From contig SJOL01006423.1 of NCBI GenBank assembly GCA_004794785.1, positions 1,083,998 to 1,147,997 of the forward strand: a DNA stretch of 64,000 nucleotides, given 5' to 3'. Below the pieces are notes generated by a model. That model saw nothing but the letters and a program-made list of their open reading frames with translations, had not been told where the DNA came from and did not search any database. Made by a program: the position numbers and the translations under genes. Position 1 is the stretch's first letter, and every line of letters starts with the position of its first letter. This DNA is from Opisthorchis felineus (lineage: Eukaryota > Platyhelminthes > Trematoda > Opisthorchiida > Opisthorchiidae). Positions 14,129 through 25,000 of this stretch are shown here, in pieces.

Positions 14129-15439
14129 ATTCCCCAGACTAATTCATTACCCTTCCAGTGACTGCGCAAGTTTCAAGACTGAACTATTCTATTTTATACA
14201 AAGTCGATTCTATATTAATTGTTTTTCTATATGAACTGTTTTCATGACTCAATTAATTCACATTCATTTCTGGGCATGTCGTTGAACATTTTGCCCCACT
14301 TTGAACTGCATAACATTTTCCCCCGCTTAATTTGTCCGATAGCACGCTGCCCTTTCTGTGCCATTCTGTGTTGCTAACTGCCCAAAGTTCGATCTAGCCG
14401 TAAGCTTTCCTTAAATTATGCCCATTAGTTACTGTTAATTTCTTATAGAAACACGGTCTACCTATCTATACTGTCTGCCCACGTCTAATTCAATATATTG
14501 TTTGCTGCCCATTTGCGTCCACTGAACAAACGCAGGTAAACTTCGTAGAATTCGTCTTCGCCGTCCGTCGTTGAATTAGACCACACGTTACCTGTCAGAT
14601 AGGACACCTAGGTCATGCGTTTAGGCTAATTAACCAATTCCTTCCCTTGAGATCACGGCCTTAACACAGGATGGTACACACACTTTGTGAATACTTTCGT
14701 CTTGTTTGTTTGTTTGTTTGACTTGTCTGTACTTAATGTTGCACCTCATACAGTCATCTACCGAATACTACTTCTATGCACCCTCGTTTCCCCCTGTTTA
14801 GTGACTTTATAAACAGGTTTGTAAAGATCTGCAAAGGAATGTGAACAGTATTATTCCCCTCATAAATTCGGCCTCCACAATGAACAGCACTCATTGCTGA
14901 CAACATTATCCAGGATAAACTTACCCGCTGTGTTTATGATTACAAATGTTGATGATTACTTTAAGCACCCGATGATCAGTGGGTTGATTGCATGGATTAT
15001 GGTGAGATAGTTTAGCCCATTTTCTATGCGGAATGAGAAGAAAGTATGGGACACAAAGCCATCTATATCACAAGGAAAAAAGTCTAATCTATGCACAGCC
15101 ACTATCAATAGCCGACAGTGGGTCTTTTCGGGAGTCTAAATAAAGACTGCAGCGATTCATGCTTTTGCGTTGATCTACCTATCCGATTGCTCGATCATGC
15201 TCACTAGCTCACAAAAGCACCAGTAACCATGAATCCAACAAAATTCCCTGCTATGTCTAATAACGTGGCGCAGATTGAAGCCGTGCAAGGCCAAATGGCC
15301 CTTCAAAGTCACCTAGCGAACCAATGCCACAGGCGAGCACAGTCGCAATGATTCCGATGAAGCCATGTGCTCTCACAGAACTGGTCATATCTGTATGTGA
15401 GAAACAACTGAATTATTTCGAAAATATACTTATTTGCAT

Positions 15440-15512
15440 ATCAATCTAGTTTTGACGACAGACTCACCTGGAACCCAGCTGAATCTCTTGTTCATGATTT
15501 TCTTAATTATTT
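15440..15512 (-). repeat. Arm fragment of the hammerhead/PLE repeat
   Basis: GACTCACCTGGAACCCAGCT followed by GAATCTCTTGTTCATGATTT matches the left arm at 39.78 kb nearly base for base. No ribozyme core follows. Confidence 0.5.
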
Positions 15513-18500
15513 GAATTATTTGTTATTGGCTGCCGACTGAAAGGCTTTATGCCCATGTCATACCGTCAGTGCTTAAACCGGTAACCTCAATCCTTGCCCA
15601 TCTCGGTTTGTATATACAGGTTTTCCACTGCATTCCTTGTTTTACCGCTACTTCTTAGACATCCGTAGTTAGTTGAACATGTCTTGTCAGAGAAATGACA
15701 TGATGGCGCACAGACATGTTCTTGCTTGAATGGATCATCAGTCAATGGCTCTTAGACCAGGGGGTTGCCGAATTTCGTACCTTCCCGATCATCCAGTATT
15801 CACACTTGCTTGTTTAACCACTTTTTTGAAAAATGTCCGATCCTCATCGATATAGGCAGTTGTGAGCTCGAGTGGCGTAGACGGTGAGATCATCTGTCAT
15901 CACCGGGGTGATAGGCACCCAAATACGACGCGTCTACGTCGACAGCCTCCATATCCGAGCAAGGAACGGCTTGTGTCAATAAAAATCTAGCACGGTACTC
16001 AGTCGCTAAAAGTTAAGGTTGACAAAGAAGGAGGATACAATGTCCACCTTTCAGGTATTTTAAGCCACGCTTGTGTCACTCCGTCGATCATGGTTAAACG
16101 ACCATGTATTGAATGGCTGCGATGAACCTCGGACGTACAGCGTCATGGGATTGCTTTGTTGCTTCACCGTTGTCCTCAAGAACAAGACTATTGGGCTGGC
16201 GACAGCAGGAAACAGTAAAAACTCACTGTGACGCATCCTTTTAGCCATCATCTTGCTAAAAAGCGTTTGATAGGATTTTCGAACTAGAAACTAAAATTGG
16301 GAAAAGAACATGTCAAAAAGAATCGCGATCGATAAAATAGCGATACGCCGTGAAAATTCATGAAGTTAAAGAACATGGTGGGATCGTTATTTATTTATTT
16401 TTTGCTTGCATGAAGCCGCCAGCTTCGATTAGGCTCTTAGTCATGACCTACCTTCAAATTTTCTCCAAACACAGATGGTGACATTAATAAGGGTCAAGGT
16501 AAAATCTGCCCACTTCTTGCTTAAGCGGCGCTCCATGCACGCAAACCACTATAGACCATTTCGGTTTCAAGCCACATGTTCTGAAAACAATGTTGAACTA
16601 ACCACACCCGACCAATTCGATCGTCTTTGAAGTAAGAAATTCTGTGCAGTGAATTCATGGATCCACCGTCCTCTTCTCCGTGACACCAACCCAACAATGC
16701 TTATAGCCTTTGGTGTGCTTTCATGGACGTAAATCTAACGACTGGGTAACTACAGACTATTTATCAACTGCCGTAGTAAGCCAAGCTAAAGCCAACGGAA
16801 TGCCATCATGTGCTATGGTTTGATTTTTGGATTTCAAGTCACTTGGGACCTGTTTAAGAGGTAACAGGACCTGTAGTGGAATTTTTGTAATTTTAGAAAG
16901 TGTCACGCGTACTGCAGCTTTTGATAGTGTATGCGATGATGCCATATTGCTACAACGTTGCTTCCGTTTTTGGTTCAAGTATTATGTGTAGGTATAAGAA
17001 ATATACGTGTAATGTAATAAAATGTCATCATGTATGGGCCGGCTGAAGGACGACAACACGTCTTTGTGTGTTTGTTAACCGCTTTTTTTCCTCCTGGGTC
17101 TGTGTAGGCTAGCACGTGGCACTAAATTCGACTCCTCGCGATCGGCCTGTGACTCCCAAGCTACTTTCAGGTGACCGACTACCTGTCTGCTGTTTACAAT
17201 CAACTCCGACTGTATCATATTTGTACATTATATATAGCACATATATACACATCATATTACCAGTTACGACAGGCGGGACCATTCAGTTCAAAGAGGGTGA
17301 GTCAGGTCGGCTGTGAGCAACCGATCTATCTGAGTAAGACCAGTCAGGTTCAACTCTGACTGAGATTTAACCACTTCTGGGAGAAACTTTAACCTTAAAC
17401 ATGCTTGGGCGACCTGCCAAAATTCTGCTTTATAGTTGAGGGCCGGCTATATTATGCAAATATACAAAGGATATTAGACTGAAAATTTAGGACGGAATTC
17501 ACCTTAGCACTCTGCACAATTGTTCCAGAGAGCAGTTTGAGTGGAGCCTTCGACTGCCACTGCTGATTGCACATTGCACTCACTCAAATCCTTATGGAAA
17601 GCTAAAGTCAGACGCAATCTTTTCAAGTCTAAAGAACGAATCGATGTGAGGGCTGTGTGGCCCGGAACTGCTACGCAGACCTACGAATTTAAAGGCATTT
17701 TCATAGGGAAACTAATTTTAGGGTTACATATCAGTGTAACGCACAGGCACCAAGGTTTCACAAGACAATTCCCGTGTCTAATAAACTCACAGAATGAAGG
17801 TGAAAGACAGGTGAGATAATGTAAACACGAGCCTATCATGAACAGTTTCTCTTCTTAGGCTGAAAGGATTATTAACAAGCGCCTAATGGCCAGAAAAGCA
17901 AAGCGTAAAAGTTAGAGGAAAAGCTTATTGCTGCAAACGGTTTACACGCAAACGTCACTTATTCGTTCAGGCCAACTGAGGTGACAGCAAATTAAAAATG
18001 TTTTGGTTCAACTGCTGAATCAAAGGATGTTTTGAAATAATATTTTCCCACGACCACCCCACTTTGCAGTGGTTTATCAAAGGCGCACGAACACTGAAAT
18101 CATCAAAGTGAGGCTAACTGGCAACACACTACACAGAGAAATGGAGATATCATCCAATGAAAGTCTTTGTTGACCAGAAAGATCCATAAGCTTCTGCAGA
18201 CAATGTCTCCGGACAGGAGATATCATCGCTTCCAACAAACGGGAAAAGGAGCCTGCACATCTGTTTAACCTGGACAAACATCCATAAACCCAACTTTATT
18301 CAAGAGCATCAAATCCGAAAGCAAGGTTACTTGTCCGGTGGCACGCTGCCACAGGCGTTGGGAACCGAACGACCTCTAAAGGTAAGATGAATCATTTGTT
18401 TCTACGTGGCCTTACATTCAATACGGCGTATTTCCAGTGGTGACTCATGTAATAAGTGGTGATATATCAATGTGGTTGGTGATCAACTTTAATCTGGTAG

Positions 18501-19499
18501 ACAAGTTGCATTAAATTAATAGCGATATGACAGACGACCGGGCGGAACCAGTTTGATTAGGGCAGCGACAGACGCTAAGTACTGTACAGGAGCACACATT
18601 AGTTTATGGAGATCGCTGGTCAGCAAGACGATCTGGACCATAAGTAGTAGAGAGGGATAGTTTTTTGTTGCTCCAACAAGGTGACCTACCGATGCAGAGC
18701 CCCCACTGTTCCAAAAGCGGGTGTTCCTTTTTGTGGTATCATGTTGTCCGACTGATAACCTAGATCTCATTGGGAAACTTTGGGGCACACAGGCACGCTA
18801 AGTGTACATGGTTGCAATCGTATATGACGTCGGAGATGAGCTTATAAGATCTCTTCAAAGTGAATAATGTCGAGGAGTGTAGCGACCTAACAGGATTGTG
18901 TATCACTAATAGTGCAGAGGTGCAGCCGACCTTTGAGCTGTTTCAGATTTCAACATCTCGGACCAGAACACTACTTGTAAATTAATTTAAAGCTGACAAT
19001 GGCATCGAAAGCTGGACGCCCCCGCCGTTTCATCCTCAGCATTTGGATCTTTCTTGGATCCTGAGCCGCAGTGTCTTTGGTTAATTGCCTTTGTAAAGTT
19101 CGAATAATGCGGGGAACAGCAACTGCGTTTCTTCTGATATAGACTCAAACATTGCACTTAAGCGGAAAATTAAGTCTAGTATTCTTTTCGGTCCAACAAA
19201 TACGGTATAACAAGGCTACACAAGCTGCTTTCATTTCCACACAGAGCTTGATACCATCAGCCAGAGGACAATGCGACCGGTCCTTTTAGCCTCACTTGGT
19301 GTGTTTCAGTGACGACGGAAGGTTTTTTGTGATTAAGTTTCTCGGGACCCCGCACAGGTTTTCGTTGTGCTATTCAATTTTATAGTGTAATGGCCTTCAT
19401 TCTGCAGTGAGTCAGTAGTTTCAACGATAACCCTTCTCACACATGGTCTTGTTATGCGAACTGCACTGGTGATCGAATATTAAGCAGCGCACAACCATT

Positions 19500-19680
19500 A
19501 GTGACCAGATGGTACAGCATTTAGCTATTGACCTAAAAGGTTGTGAGTTCGAACTCTCCTAAAGTTTCTTGAGATATGCAACAGTGATTTATGACCGATG
19601 ATGCTCGTGTGATTTATGGCGGGAATAAAACGGCTGTGAGATAGTTCTTGGCCTCTAGCTTACTTCACTTTCTGGATGAA
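19500..19680 (+). mobile_element. tRNA-derived SINE copy, diverged
   Basis: CAGATGGTACAGCATTTAGC resembles a decayed head. The B box GAGTTCGAACTC lies at 19,545-19,556, then TTTCTTGAGATATGCAACAG and later AATAAAACGGCTGTGAG match the SINE body. Confidence 0.5.
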
Positions 19681-19882
19681 GTTTTACTAAAAATTGCGAA
19701 ATCACGTTAACACCGACAACCGTGAAGTTATCCTTTCAATGTTTCACAATACGCGCAACAGAACTATTCGATTACTTGAATCAGGGTCACTTGAATGAGC
19801 ATGTGGCCTGCACCCAAAGAGCCCAACAGTGAATGAACTCTCTCGCGGGCTTTGTTTTGTCTGAAATGAGAATACTGGTTGT

Positions 19883-19888
19883 TTTATT
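19883..19888 (-). promoter_or_regulatory. Candidate polyadenylation signal of GPCR-1
   Basis: AATAAA reads on the minus strand about 165 bp past the GPCR-1 stop codon. Position and sequence fit a poly(A) signal, but a hexamer of this kind is common by chance in AT-rich sequence. Confidence 0.4.
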
Positions 19889-20051
19889 GTACACACACAT
19901 GGTATTAAGTCTTAAGCCAGAATACATAGATATTGATTTTTACAACCATCTTGACCTGCCCAATTGATAGGGTTTGTATGTGAAAATAGTCACAGCGGTG
20001 AACTAGACGTTACTCAAGATCACATCACCCGAGTTACCTGAAAACAACGTT

Positions 20052-21140
20052 TTAAAGGTTGGTGCTTGGTGTAATTTCGTCGTTTAGACTAAATTTTGCT
20101 GAACGTGATCGGAATAAATCCAGGAACATTCGATCCGACTGCGGGTTATCTGATTCTGCTGTACTAACAGTAGTAGGGAGACGACAAAAAATCCACTGCC
20201 GAAGAGTCTTCATAGTAAACACCAGCGCGGCAGGATTCAAACAACTGTTCAGTGTGATAAGCCAAAGTCCAAGAAGATGTGGTAGCGAACCAACTCGATA
20301 GTCGATCCAGTGATTTATGCCAAGAAAATAGTAAATCCGATCATGAGCATGTGTCAGGAGAAACAAGGTTTGCATAATGCATGTTGCAATGGTCAGGGAA
20401 TGTGCAATTTGCCTATGACGTGGACGTTTCCGAATGTTCTGGATCCTATCCATGCTGTGGTTGGCTGGACTAGCTCTCGAAGCCGAACTGGGTTTGCGCA
20501 ATTCGCTGATTATCTTGCTGTACATCAAAATCACTGCAACGCATGGAATTGTGTAGGAAAATAAAGGCCAACATACAGAATCAATTTTGATTAACGTATC
20601 AATCCAGTTTCCTCGTTTGCTGTGTGATGGAATGCACTCATTACCATGATATTCCAGCAATAATGGGTTGATCGAAGCCAAAATGATAGAGTAAACGACT
20701 ATACATGAGTAACATAGGACCAAATAAATTTTCTGACGTTTCTGATAAGTTTTATTGTACACGACAGCGCTGAGTCGATCGAATGCAGTGCACACCAAAT
20801 TGCACATACTTAATAGGACGAACAACCAGAAGGTAAAATAACTGAACCAGAGGTGGCATAGCACGGTATCCAGCATAGAATTTCCCGTGTACCAGAAAGG
20901 GGGTCCAACGGCTTTGAGCAGCGCGACCAGACTGATTAGACCATCAAAGACTGATTGGCTGAGCAGCAGTTTGGTTGTCAGGAGTGACCCCAGTTTGATA
21001 TGTGCTATCCCAGCAAATACAATCGCATTGGTTGAGATACCAACCACTTGGATCAGAATGACCAAAACTTTCATCCATACAGGTATCAACTCGAGCGCTT
21101 CCGGATATGATGTGGAAGTTGTGGTGTTGGAACCATTCAT
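20052..21140 (-). CDS. Rhodopsin-type GPCR, single exon, flatworm orphan type (GPCR-1)
   Basis: This is a seven-transmembrane receptor of the plasma membrane; the ligand is unknown. The only in-frame ATG is at 21,138-21,140, in a good context (ACCATG). A TAG lies nine codons upstream, so the protein is 362 aa and the upstream GTG is not a start. The N-terminus carries two glycosylation sequons (NGS at residue 2, NTT at 5). Approximate TM spans are 24-47 (GISTN), 58-78 (SVFDG), 92-119, 138-160, 188-212, 247-271 and 286-309. Visible landmarks are the TM3 Cys95, DRL at 121-123 in the DRY position, ECL2 Cys169, and NSCLNPAALVF at 298-308 in place of NPxxY. TM6 lacks the CWxP motif. The third loop is basic and the tail is Ser/Thr-rich. 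The stop TAA is at 20,052-20,054, and an AATAAA lies about 165 bp beyond it on the minus strand (19,883-19,888). Lack of introns fits the flatworm-specific rhodopsin-like orphan groups. It is a paralogue of the receptor at 62.5 kb. Confidence 0.93.
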   Translation of the reverse strand: MNGSNTTTSTSYPEALELIPVWMKVLVILIQVVGISTNAIVFAGIAHIKLGSLLTTKLLLSQSVFDGLISLVALLKAVGPPFWYTGNSMLDTVLCHLWFSYFTFWLFVLLSMCNLVCTAFDRLSAVVYNKTYQKRQKIYLVLCYSCIVVYSIILASINPLLLEYHGNECIPSHSKRGNWIDTLIKIDSVCWPLFSYTIPCVAVILMYSKIISELRKPSSASRASPANHSMDRIQNIRKRPRHRQIAHSLTIATCIMQTLFLLTHAHDRIYYFLGINHWIDYRVGSLPHLLGLWLITLNSCLNPAALVFTMKTLRQWIFCRLPTTVSTAESDNPQSDRMFLDLFRSRSAKFSLNDEITPSTNL

Positions 21141-22537
21141 GGTTGACACAAGAACAAACGGAAACTAGTTCCATTCAGCCCACCTATTGGAAAGTTGAAG
21201 CGTTAACGTGAAGTCAGACAATATATGGGTTGTCACAGCTACGCAAGAATAGATACTGGTGGTGAACTGTGGCTAGCAATTTAACTTAGACGCGATTGGC
21301 TAGACAGGGGCCATTCTGATTGGAAGGAATCATTTCGCAAGCGTCAATGATGAAATAATACGATGATTTCATTCGTAGATAAACCGCATTTGTAAGTTAA
21401 GCTGGTTTTTATATTAAGTTGTAGTGTTATTCCAGGAGATTTTCTGAACTTTTATTCTGACTCGCAACCGTCTGATTATATCTAAGGGCGGTAAGCAGAT
21501 CGGGATAGGCAAATATCTCGAGTGTTGAGGTTCCCGATACGGAACTTCGGGTGACGCGTAGGTTCGACAATCCCGAATATCAAAAGGAAGAATTGGGTTC
21601 GAAATTCTACGGTACTATTTACACAAGGGTAAGCAAATGTGTACAACAAACCTCAGTGGTTCATGTTCGTAGCGTCAACAGGTGCACAGGTCTGTTACTG
21701 ACCGGCACAGTGCAATGTCAACGTCCGCACACCAAACAACGGCGGGCGGAATGATGGCTCAGTAGTGTGGGTAGCATTCGACCGTTCCAACGACAGTCTC
21801 GTGATTCGGAATTGTCATAAGGTCAAGTTAGATTCAACATCGAGTGCGTTCGGTGAAACCCTGTGACTGCGGATAATCCAACGAAGCTAAAACCACACAC
21901 TAAGATTTTGCTTCGAATAGTGCATACAAAACAGGTTTATCTCAAAAAATTACCTGAAGACAAAGCCATTTTGAACATGTGGTAGGCTTTTTGAGAGAGT
22001 ATTCAAAGAACACCACACTGATGTGCTGAACTGTTTTGTACTTTATAATCAGTGGAAGGCTCCTGGCATCTGACAGGCACAAGTTATTGAGATTTACCTC
22101 TGTTTTTCAAATGCTACCTAGACACCTAATGGCAATTTTGCCAAGGTAATTGCATTTCTGAAATAATCACCCCTTGGCACCCTAAATTAAAGAAAATCGT
22201 AAAGCATTAAAGGAGGTCAAGTAATAAAGTGTGATTGTATCATCAAACCGCAGTGAAAGGGCCCCCAAAATGCATAGTTAGGAGTTCTGCATTTCAAAAA
22301 GTTCAAAATCTCATGGCATTTAAACGAATTGTTTAGCTTTATTTTCCTGAGTTATTTTCTTAGCCCATGATACGCGTGAGTGGTGTTTTTCTTCGATTGC
22401 CTGTACAAAACACCTTTAAAAATTCGATTTGCGCTTGTTGGTTGTAGGGCTGAATGCTGTGGCGGCACTTCGTAGCGGGATTAATCCGCTTCTTGTTGAG
22501 AGTGCTGGCAAATTTGAAAATTTGCAGCTGATCTTTT
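21141..22537. other. GPCR-1 upstream region, no other gene seen
   Basis: This is the 5' side of the minus-strand receptor. A CCAATAG that could serve as a 3' splice or trans-splice acceptor lies about 45 bp before the ATG, and CATATAT lies about 85 bp before it. Neither can be confirmed by reading alone. Confidence 0.4.
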
Positions 22538-22700
22538 GTCCTATACGTGAAGTCAGTCTGGGCAGAAAAGCTGGGGAGTACTGTACGGCAGTTTCATCTT
22601 TGTTGAGGATCATCAACAGTGAGCATCTGACGAAACTCCAGAGTGATTCGAACTCGTAACCTCCCGGCCAGCAGTTGAAGATCGGTCGGCGAACATTTTA
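22538..22700 (-). mobile_element. tRNA-derived SINE, left half of head-to-head pair
   Basis: On the minus strand the tRNA-like head carries a B box GAGTTCGAATC (22,645-22,655). The body follows with GAGTTTCGTCAGATGCTCAC, GATGAAACTGCCGTACAGTA and a tail ending GTATAGGAC. The same body follows tRNA-like heads elsewhere in the window. Confidence 0.7.
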
Positions 22701-22840
22701 TTCTTCAACCAGTAGCCGGGACGTTGCGAGTTCGGAGCTTTCTAGAGGTTTGTCAGATGCTTACTGCTGGTGATTTCCGACTAGGATGAAGCAGCTGTGC
22801 TTCTCGGATTTTCGTCACAGATTAAATTCACTTACAAGAC
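22701..22840 (+). mobile_element. tRNA-derived SINE, right half of head-to-head pair
   Basis: AGCCGGGACGTTGCGAGTTC gives the B-box region. It is followed by the body GGTTTGTCAGATGCTTACTG, GATGAAGCAGCTGTGCTTCT and a tail CACTTACAAGAC. It is the same family as the adjoining minus-strand copy, in opposite orientation. Confidence 0.65.
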
Positions 22841-24889
22841 AAGAGCTTAATGTGCCTATTAGACCAGACTTATACTGGTGTAACGGCGGGTACTACTGAT
22901 GAGGCATGCGAACAGTATGTGGTTTTCTCGTAACTCTGTCTCGCGTCTAATGGAAGGTGGGGTTTGTTACGGAACTTGTGGAACTGCTTCGCAGCGTTCG
23001 TTTACACGCGTGATAGTCAACGAATATCCACGAAAGTTCAAGAAGACTCGTCAGGACGTTCAGCTTTTATAAACAAAATGTCCAATAGTTTACAATGTTT
23101 AATTGTTTGTGTTTGTTTCTACACCTTCAAAGCAAAAGCCGCCTGCACATTCATTGTTCATCATCCATCATAGTTATACTGGTGGCCTCTAAAAGCGACG
23201 TCATTTAGGTTGGTCGGTAGTGGTTCGGTGGAAAGTTGTCCAGTGATGATTACCTTAAGATCTTAGCTTGTGGATTAGCTAAAAATGCAAGATGATGACT
23301 CATAATTTTTAGAAAGAATTTTGATTATGCCATTCCAGTATGAGCGATGCCATTCATACAATTCTGTAGCTAACCCGTGTTACTTTCCTCCACTTCGCAT
23401 TTTCTGTGGACCGTCAGAATAGTACAGCAAGATATGGAATTATATCCCCCAATTTTCCTCTCACAGCAAGTATTAAGATGGCACGCTAAACACGTTCTTA
23501 CGTGAAAAAGTCTCTTCAAAGTGGATTCACTCCCATAAACTACTAATGGGTACCATTTCTGCTCCGTTCTGCTCTTAGTTACGCACTGTTATATCCTTGG
23601 ATGAACTGTTTCATTCACTAGTATAATTTTCAGATTTGAAAAGAGCGCGAATTTCCTCAAATTTGAATTGACCCCCTTCCTCACAGAAGTTTACAAGACA
23701 GATTCGTTGTTGGCTCTTCAGGTGTATCACCATAAAACACAAGCTAAAATTGTGGATTTACCTTATTTAACTACGGTTATCCTCCATTTGAGGAAACTTG
23801 GTAAATTTATCCACTAACGCACACACTCGACTTACCAGTTTACAGCGGTCACGAACACAGAGAATATTTGACGCTACGGGCACTACGACCAGAAATGATA
23901 TCCGAATGGCGCAAAATCAATGTTTATCCGAGTAAATGTTATCAACAAATCGAGCATATTTTATATTTGTTTAGTTTTGGGCCAGATTGTCCTCACCCCA
24001 TGATCGTTGCCCAGAGTAACGTAATACAGACCCGGAACTTGTTGTCGTATATAAATGATCATTTGGGCAATAAGGTTGTTATTGTGTACTCAAGCTATAT
24101 TGGGCAGATGGTAATTGACGAAAATATTGGACAATTATTTGATTTTTTATAGTGATTTGAGCAAATCTCAGTGAGTGTAAATCATTCGGCAACAACTAGC
24201 CAAGCAAGTTCGGCCAACCGACAAGCTTACTTTTTCATTCTTTTGCAATATTCTCATTGGTTCACCATACAGGTTACAATTTGTTTTCACTAACCATGGA
24301 AATCCAATGCCAAGTACATATTTTCGTCTTCCACGATGACCAACATCGACTACATGACATACTGTTTGATTCAAAGTTGTAGCACTTTCGGTTGCTTGTC
24401 GCATGGAGCGCGGGCAAACCACCTGTTCGACGTAAAGAAGCTCCACCAATCTGCAAGTGAATCTGCTGACCAAAGCAAACTTTCAAAGGCATTTCTGTAC
24501 CCCATGTCACCTCAAAGAGGATAGGGTGATCTTTGTTGACAGGCAAACTAACTTGCTTGGTCTCAACTGTTTTCCATTGCGAGAGTTATAGCTCCCCCAG
24601 GGATGGGGTCGCAGACGGCGGAGAGAGTGATAAATCAAAGCTCCAGAAGGCTTTCGTCATCTAAAGGTGCTTCAGTGCATAATGGAGGAAATTTTCCCTC
24701 TGGATGAAATGCCTGCCTGTCAGTCGCCCTTGAGACAGCTGTTATAACAGTGACCAGGTCTCCCGCATAGCTCGGAATTTTTGGGAAAGCACAGAAAGAG
24801 TAAAAATTGATGAAGCTGGCCAAAAAAAGAAATTTCGCAAAGATAAAACCGATATTAGAGAGAATAGTACCCCAGTTGTATAGGATTTT
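22841..24889. other. No recognisable gene
   Basis: The minus strand at about 24,200-24,420 has a faint resemblance to the C-terminal half of a Gypsy-type retropepsin (YVLGIGFPWLVKTNCNL). It is too weak to annotate as such. Confidence 0.4.
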
Positions 24890-25000
24890 CCAGTAAATTA
24901 CTCTCTAGAGCTGCAAACCATTGGTGATTTCCAACAAGGATGAAACAGTTAGGCCAAATTCTTAATCTTTTAGCATAGATTGACTTTACTTGTGGGCTGA
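24890..25000 (+). mobile_element. SINE body, 5' truncated
   Basis: CTCTCTAGAGCTGC, then TGGTGATTTCCAACAAGGAT, GAAACAG and TAGCATAGATTGACTTTACTT match the body and tail of the tRNA-SINE family. The tRNA head is absent. Confidence 0.55.

Larger units (their letters stand above)
13713..19499. other. No recognisable gene
   Basis: It contains the palindrome at 14,108, a (GTTT)4 run near 14,703 and one arm fragment at 15.4 kb. No coding signal is recognised. Confidence 0.6.
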
